Shown: in pieces, positions 61,801 through 64,000 of the stretch
How positions within the stretch are numbered: the first letter of the stretch is position 1
Layout of the letters: each line of letters begins with the position of its first letter
NCBI GenBank assembly: GCA_949358305.1
Contig: OX442314.1
Location: 15,617,060 to 15,681,059, forward strand
DNA from: Strigamia acuminata
Taxonomy: Eukaryota; Arthropoda; Chilopoda; Geophilomorpha; Linotaeniidae
DNA length: 64,000 nt
Direction: 5' to 3'
Program-made: the position numbers and the translations under genes
Notes under the pieces: generated by a model
What the model was told of the DNA's origin: nothing
The model's database searches: none
The model's input: the letters and a program-made list of their open reading frames with translations, nothing else

Positions 61801-64000
61801 TCAATTATTAGATGTTCTTCCATTTTAGCTGACCGAGATAGTATCCGATTGCCTTTCGAACTTGTAACTTTCGTTCTTGATTACGTGATGGAACTTTGAC
61901 TGTCTGTCTTGGCCCGTTCTAATCAGAGACTTGATCTCTCTTACCTCGTTAGCCCACAACTTGCCCCATCAAACCAAACTACAATGCGGACGTTCAAAGA
62001 TATTATCAGAAAACTCCTTGGAAAAGCCCCAAGTCAAGAGTTAAATTAAGTGTCACTAACAACCAATTAATTCAGAAACGATTTACTAACTGTCAAAAAG
62101 TATGCACAAAATTGTTATTAAATTATAGATTGTAAATGAGACCTTCCCACACCTGAGATCATTTATTTAGTGGCCTCAGTGGTCTTGACATGTATACTGT
62201 TGTCAGTGGCCAGTTTAATGATAAAATATCGTCGCTCGAGGATTTTCTCGTATTATGAATGGCGCCTGAAGTGTATTCATTAAGATAATGGCTGAGCTGG
62301 AATTACCAAAATTTTATCCTAAAGCTCCTAGCAAAACTAAGTGCACTTACTCTTACAACAAGATATTAAATTTGCAAGACAGTAAAAGAAGCCCACCATC
62401 ACTTGTCTAACTCCTCATACAATTCCATCCTTCTAAAGTTAAAAAAAATTCCTTTCTTGCAAAATTAACATTTTTTTCCACACTTTTCTTTTTTCTTTTG
62501 GCTAATTCAGGTTTTGTTGTTTATGCGCAACATTTTTTGAAAGAGTTTATTAGCAGCATATTTTCCTTCAGTTGCAAATTCTACAAATTAATGTCATAAA
62601 TTTAAGATATTTATGATTATGATTTCAATGTGAAACATTTAACGTTTGTTGCCGTCTGCAATAAGTTCGTGGAGTGTAACGTGGCCACAATTCAACTTTT
62701 GTTTGCTAATAAATAATTCAGCCGTTGCAATACCGTGCTGGAATTTAAATACAAAAATAAGATTTGGCTTAGATCTAAATCTAACTTACCATGCTGCTTT
62801 AATACACAAATCTCGATGAAAATCCCTTATTTCTCACGAAAAACCTCCAGCTTAAGTCTGCCATTTTAAATCATGGATCAGTCAGATCAAAACCCAGAAC
62901 CGAAATCTTTGATCTAATGACGTCATAACACAGTATTATATGATGCGTCAGATGCGCCACACAATAAACAAATTCTTAAAGTCAATGTTGCGAAAATAAT
63001 AAAAAAAAAAAATGAAATAGCAATCAAGAACAGCACGCGCAGAGGCCGCAAAAATGATTAGATTTGATTTTCCTTATTTTCAATTGAATCTAATCAAACT
63101 TAACACCCGGTGGAACAAAGTCACCTAAAACTTCAAGTCAATTTCTACCGAAACAGATTTCGGCAGAATCATGATATAAATTTCAACTCTTGTCACAGCC
63201 TCAACTGATTGGAATTCAGGTTGCTAGATACGATTAATTAATCTCATCGTGGCAGAATTTAAGAAGTCTCTTCACTCAGGAATGTTAATCATCCCTGTTC
63301 TGAGTCACACGGCAGGAATGTCCCACTTATAACATGATCATCATGTTTCCTCTTCACAATCATTCTCCGTATCGCATGACAATCGCATTATTTTAACTTG
63401 ATTGCTAAAATTCATGAAAAATCTTGACACGAACGGACCAACACACACCAACACCAAAACGTAGTTGCTGAAAGGATCAACCAAACATTGATGGACGGAG
63501 TGCGTGCGCACATAAACGATTCGGGTTTAGAACATTCGATTTTGGGCTTTTCCATCTTGTCTTTAAAAAATTCGGATGCACTTGAGCTTTTCGTGTGATT
63601 AAATTACAGCACCTAATGTTAAACTTCAAAGAAATTTACCTAACCTTATAACTTGTATGAATTTTATTTTCAGCGTCTAGACAATTTGAATTTTAAATGA
63701 AATTTGAACTAGACACGAATCATGCACATAAAAACTTTCCTCATTGTGCTTGCTGCAGCTTTTACTTCTTATGCTCTTTTGTACAGTACGAATATGTAGT
63801 CTAGATTTGTTGGCTTTTCCCTTTCTGCTATTTCCTTCTCCTGTCAAAAAAATCAAATATGCAACAAAAAAATGCCTAAAGCCGAAAAAAAAATTATTAT
63901 AAGACTAACAGAAAAGATCTAGTCAGAGAAAAGATAAATGACTTTTACAAAAGACTATCAATAAAACCTTCTTTTTATAAAACCGAGACAAAAATTAAAA
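58808..64000. other. Intron or upstream region 5' of Ig2, distal part
   Basis: AT-rich sequence to the window end. No Ig1, signal-peptide exon, promoter or RNA gene was recognised. A 96-codon minus-strand frame at 60,769-61,059 lies in less AT-rich sequence but matches nothing I know; it could be a decayed insert. Confidence 0.5.

Noticed and set aside
58808-64000. Search for the Ig1 / signal-peptide exon
   Set aside because: No segment with Ig1 motifs and a phase 1 donor was found; probably beyond the window.

Overview
The window is 64 kb of AT-rich, intron-dominated animal DNA, most likely arthropod. It holds most of one gene on the minus strand: a Dscam-family neuronal/immune cell-adhesion receptor. 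I reconstruct 28 exons, 4,587 coding nt (about 1,529 residues), running from 51,088 down to 1,161, with every splice phase compatible. The domain order is Ig2-Ig9, FN3 1-4, Ig10, FN3 5-6, then one transmembrane segment. That is the diagnostic Dscam order from Ig2 to the membrane. The signal peptide and Ig1 should lie beyond base 64,000, and the cytoplasmic tail beyond base 1. The arthropod call rests on the protein itself (the Ig2 and FN3-4 exons are close to insect Dscam) and on metazoan BEL/Pao retroelements. I cannot name the species.

Layout: 1-5.0 kb holds the transmembrane, FN3-6, FN3-5 and second-half Ig10 exons, with a small PIF/Harbinger-like MITE at 4.26-4.63 kb. The 5.0-10.1 kb intron carries a MITE-like foldback region (about 7.26-8.63 kb) and two minisatellites. 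The 10.1-15.6 kb stretch is compact: fourteen exons encode Ig10 first half back to Ig7, mostly with introns of 41-100 nt. Ig6 to Ig3 second half occupy 17.0-22.0 kb, with a hAT-like non-autonomous element containing a 13-copy minisatellite between Ig7 and Ig6. From 22 to 51 kb only three exons (Ig3 first half, Ig2 second half, Ig2 first half) sit among very long introns.

Two complete, very young BEL/Pao LTR retrotransposons are inserted in introns. Element 1 (33,727-39,793, plus strand, antisense to Dscam) has an intact 1,734-residue Gag-Pol, LTRs differing at one base, and a 5-bp target duplication. Element 2 (52,445-58,802, minus strand, sense with Dscam) has 530-bp LTRs with no difference seen and a 5-bp target duplication. 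Its Gag-Pol is split by a frameshift in an A homopolymer after the integrase catalytic core. Both elements have a primer-binding site matching tRNA-Phe. Neither has a purine tract in front of its 3' LTR.

The regions where insect Dscam1 carries arrays of alternative exons show only one copy each here. For Ig7 this is solid, because its flanking introns are 1,353 and 96 nt. For Ig2 and Ig3 it is provisional, because the introns there are long. The gene therefore looks like a Dscam paralogue, or a lineage, without the large mutually exclusive exon arrays.
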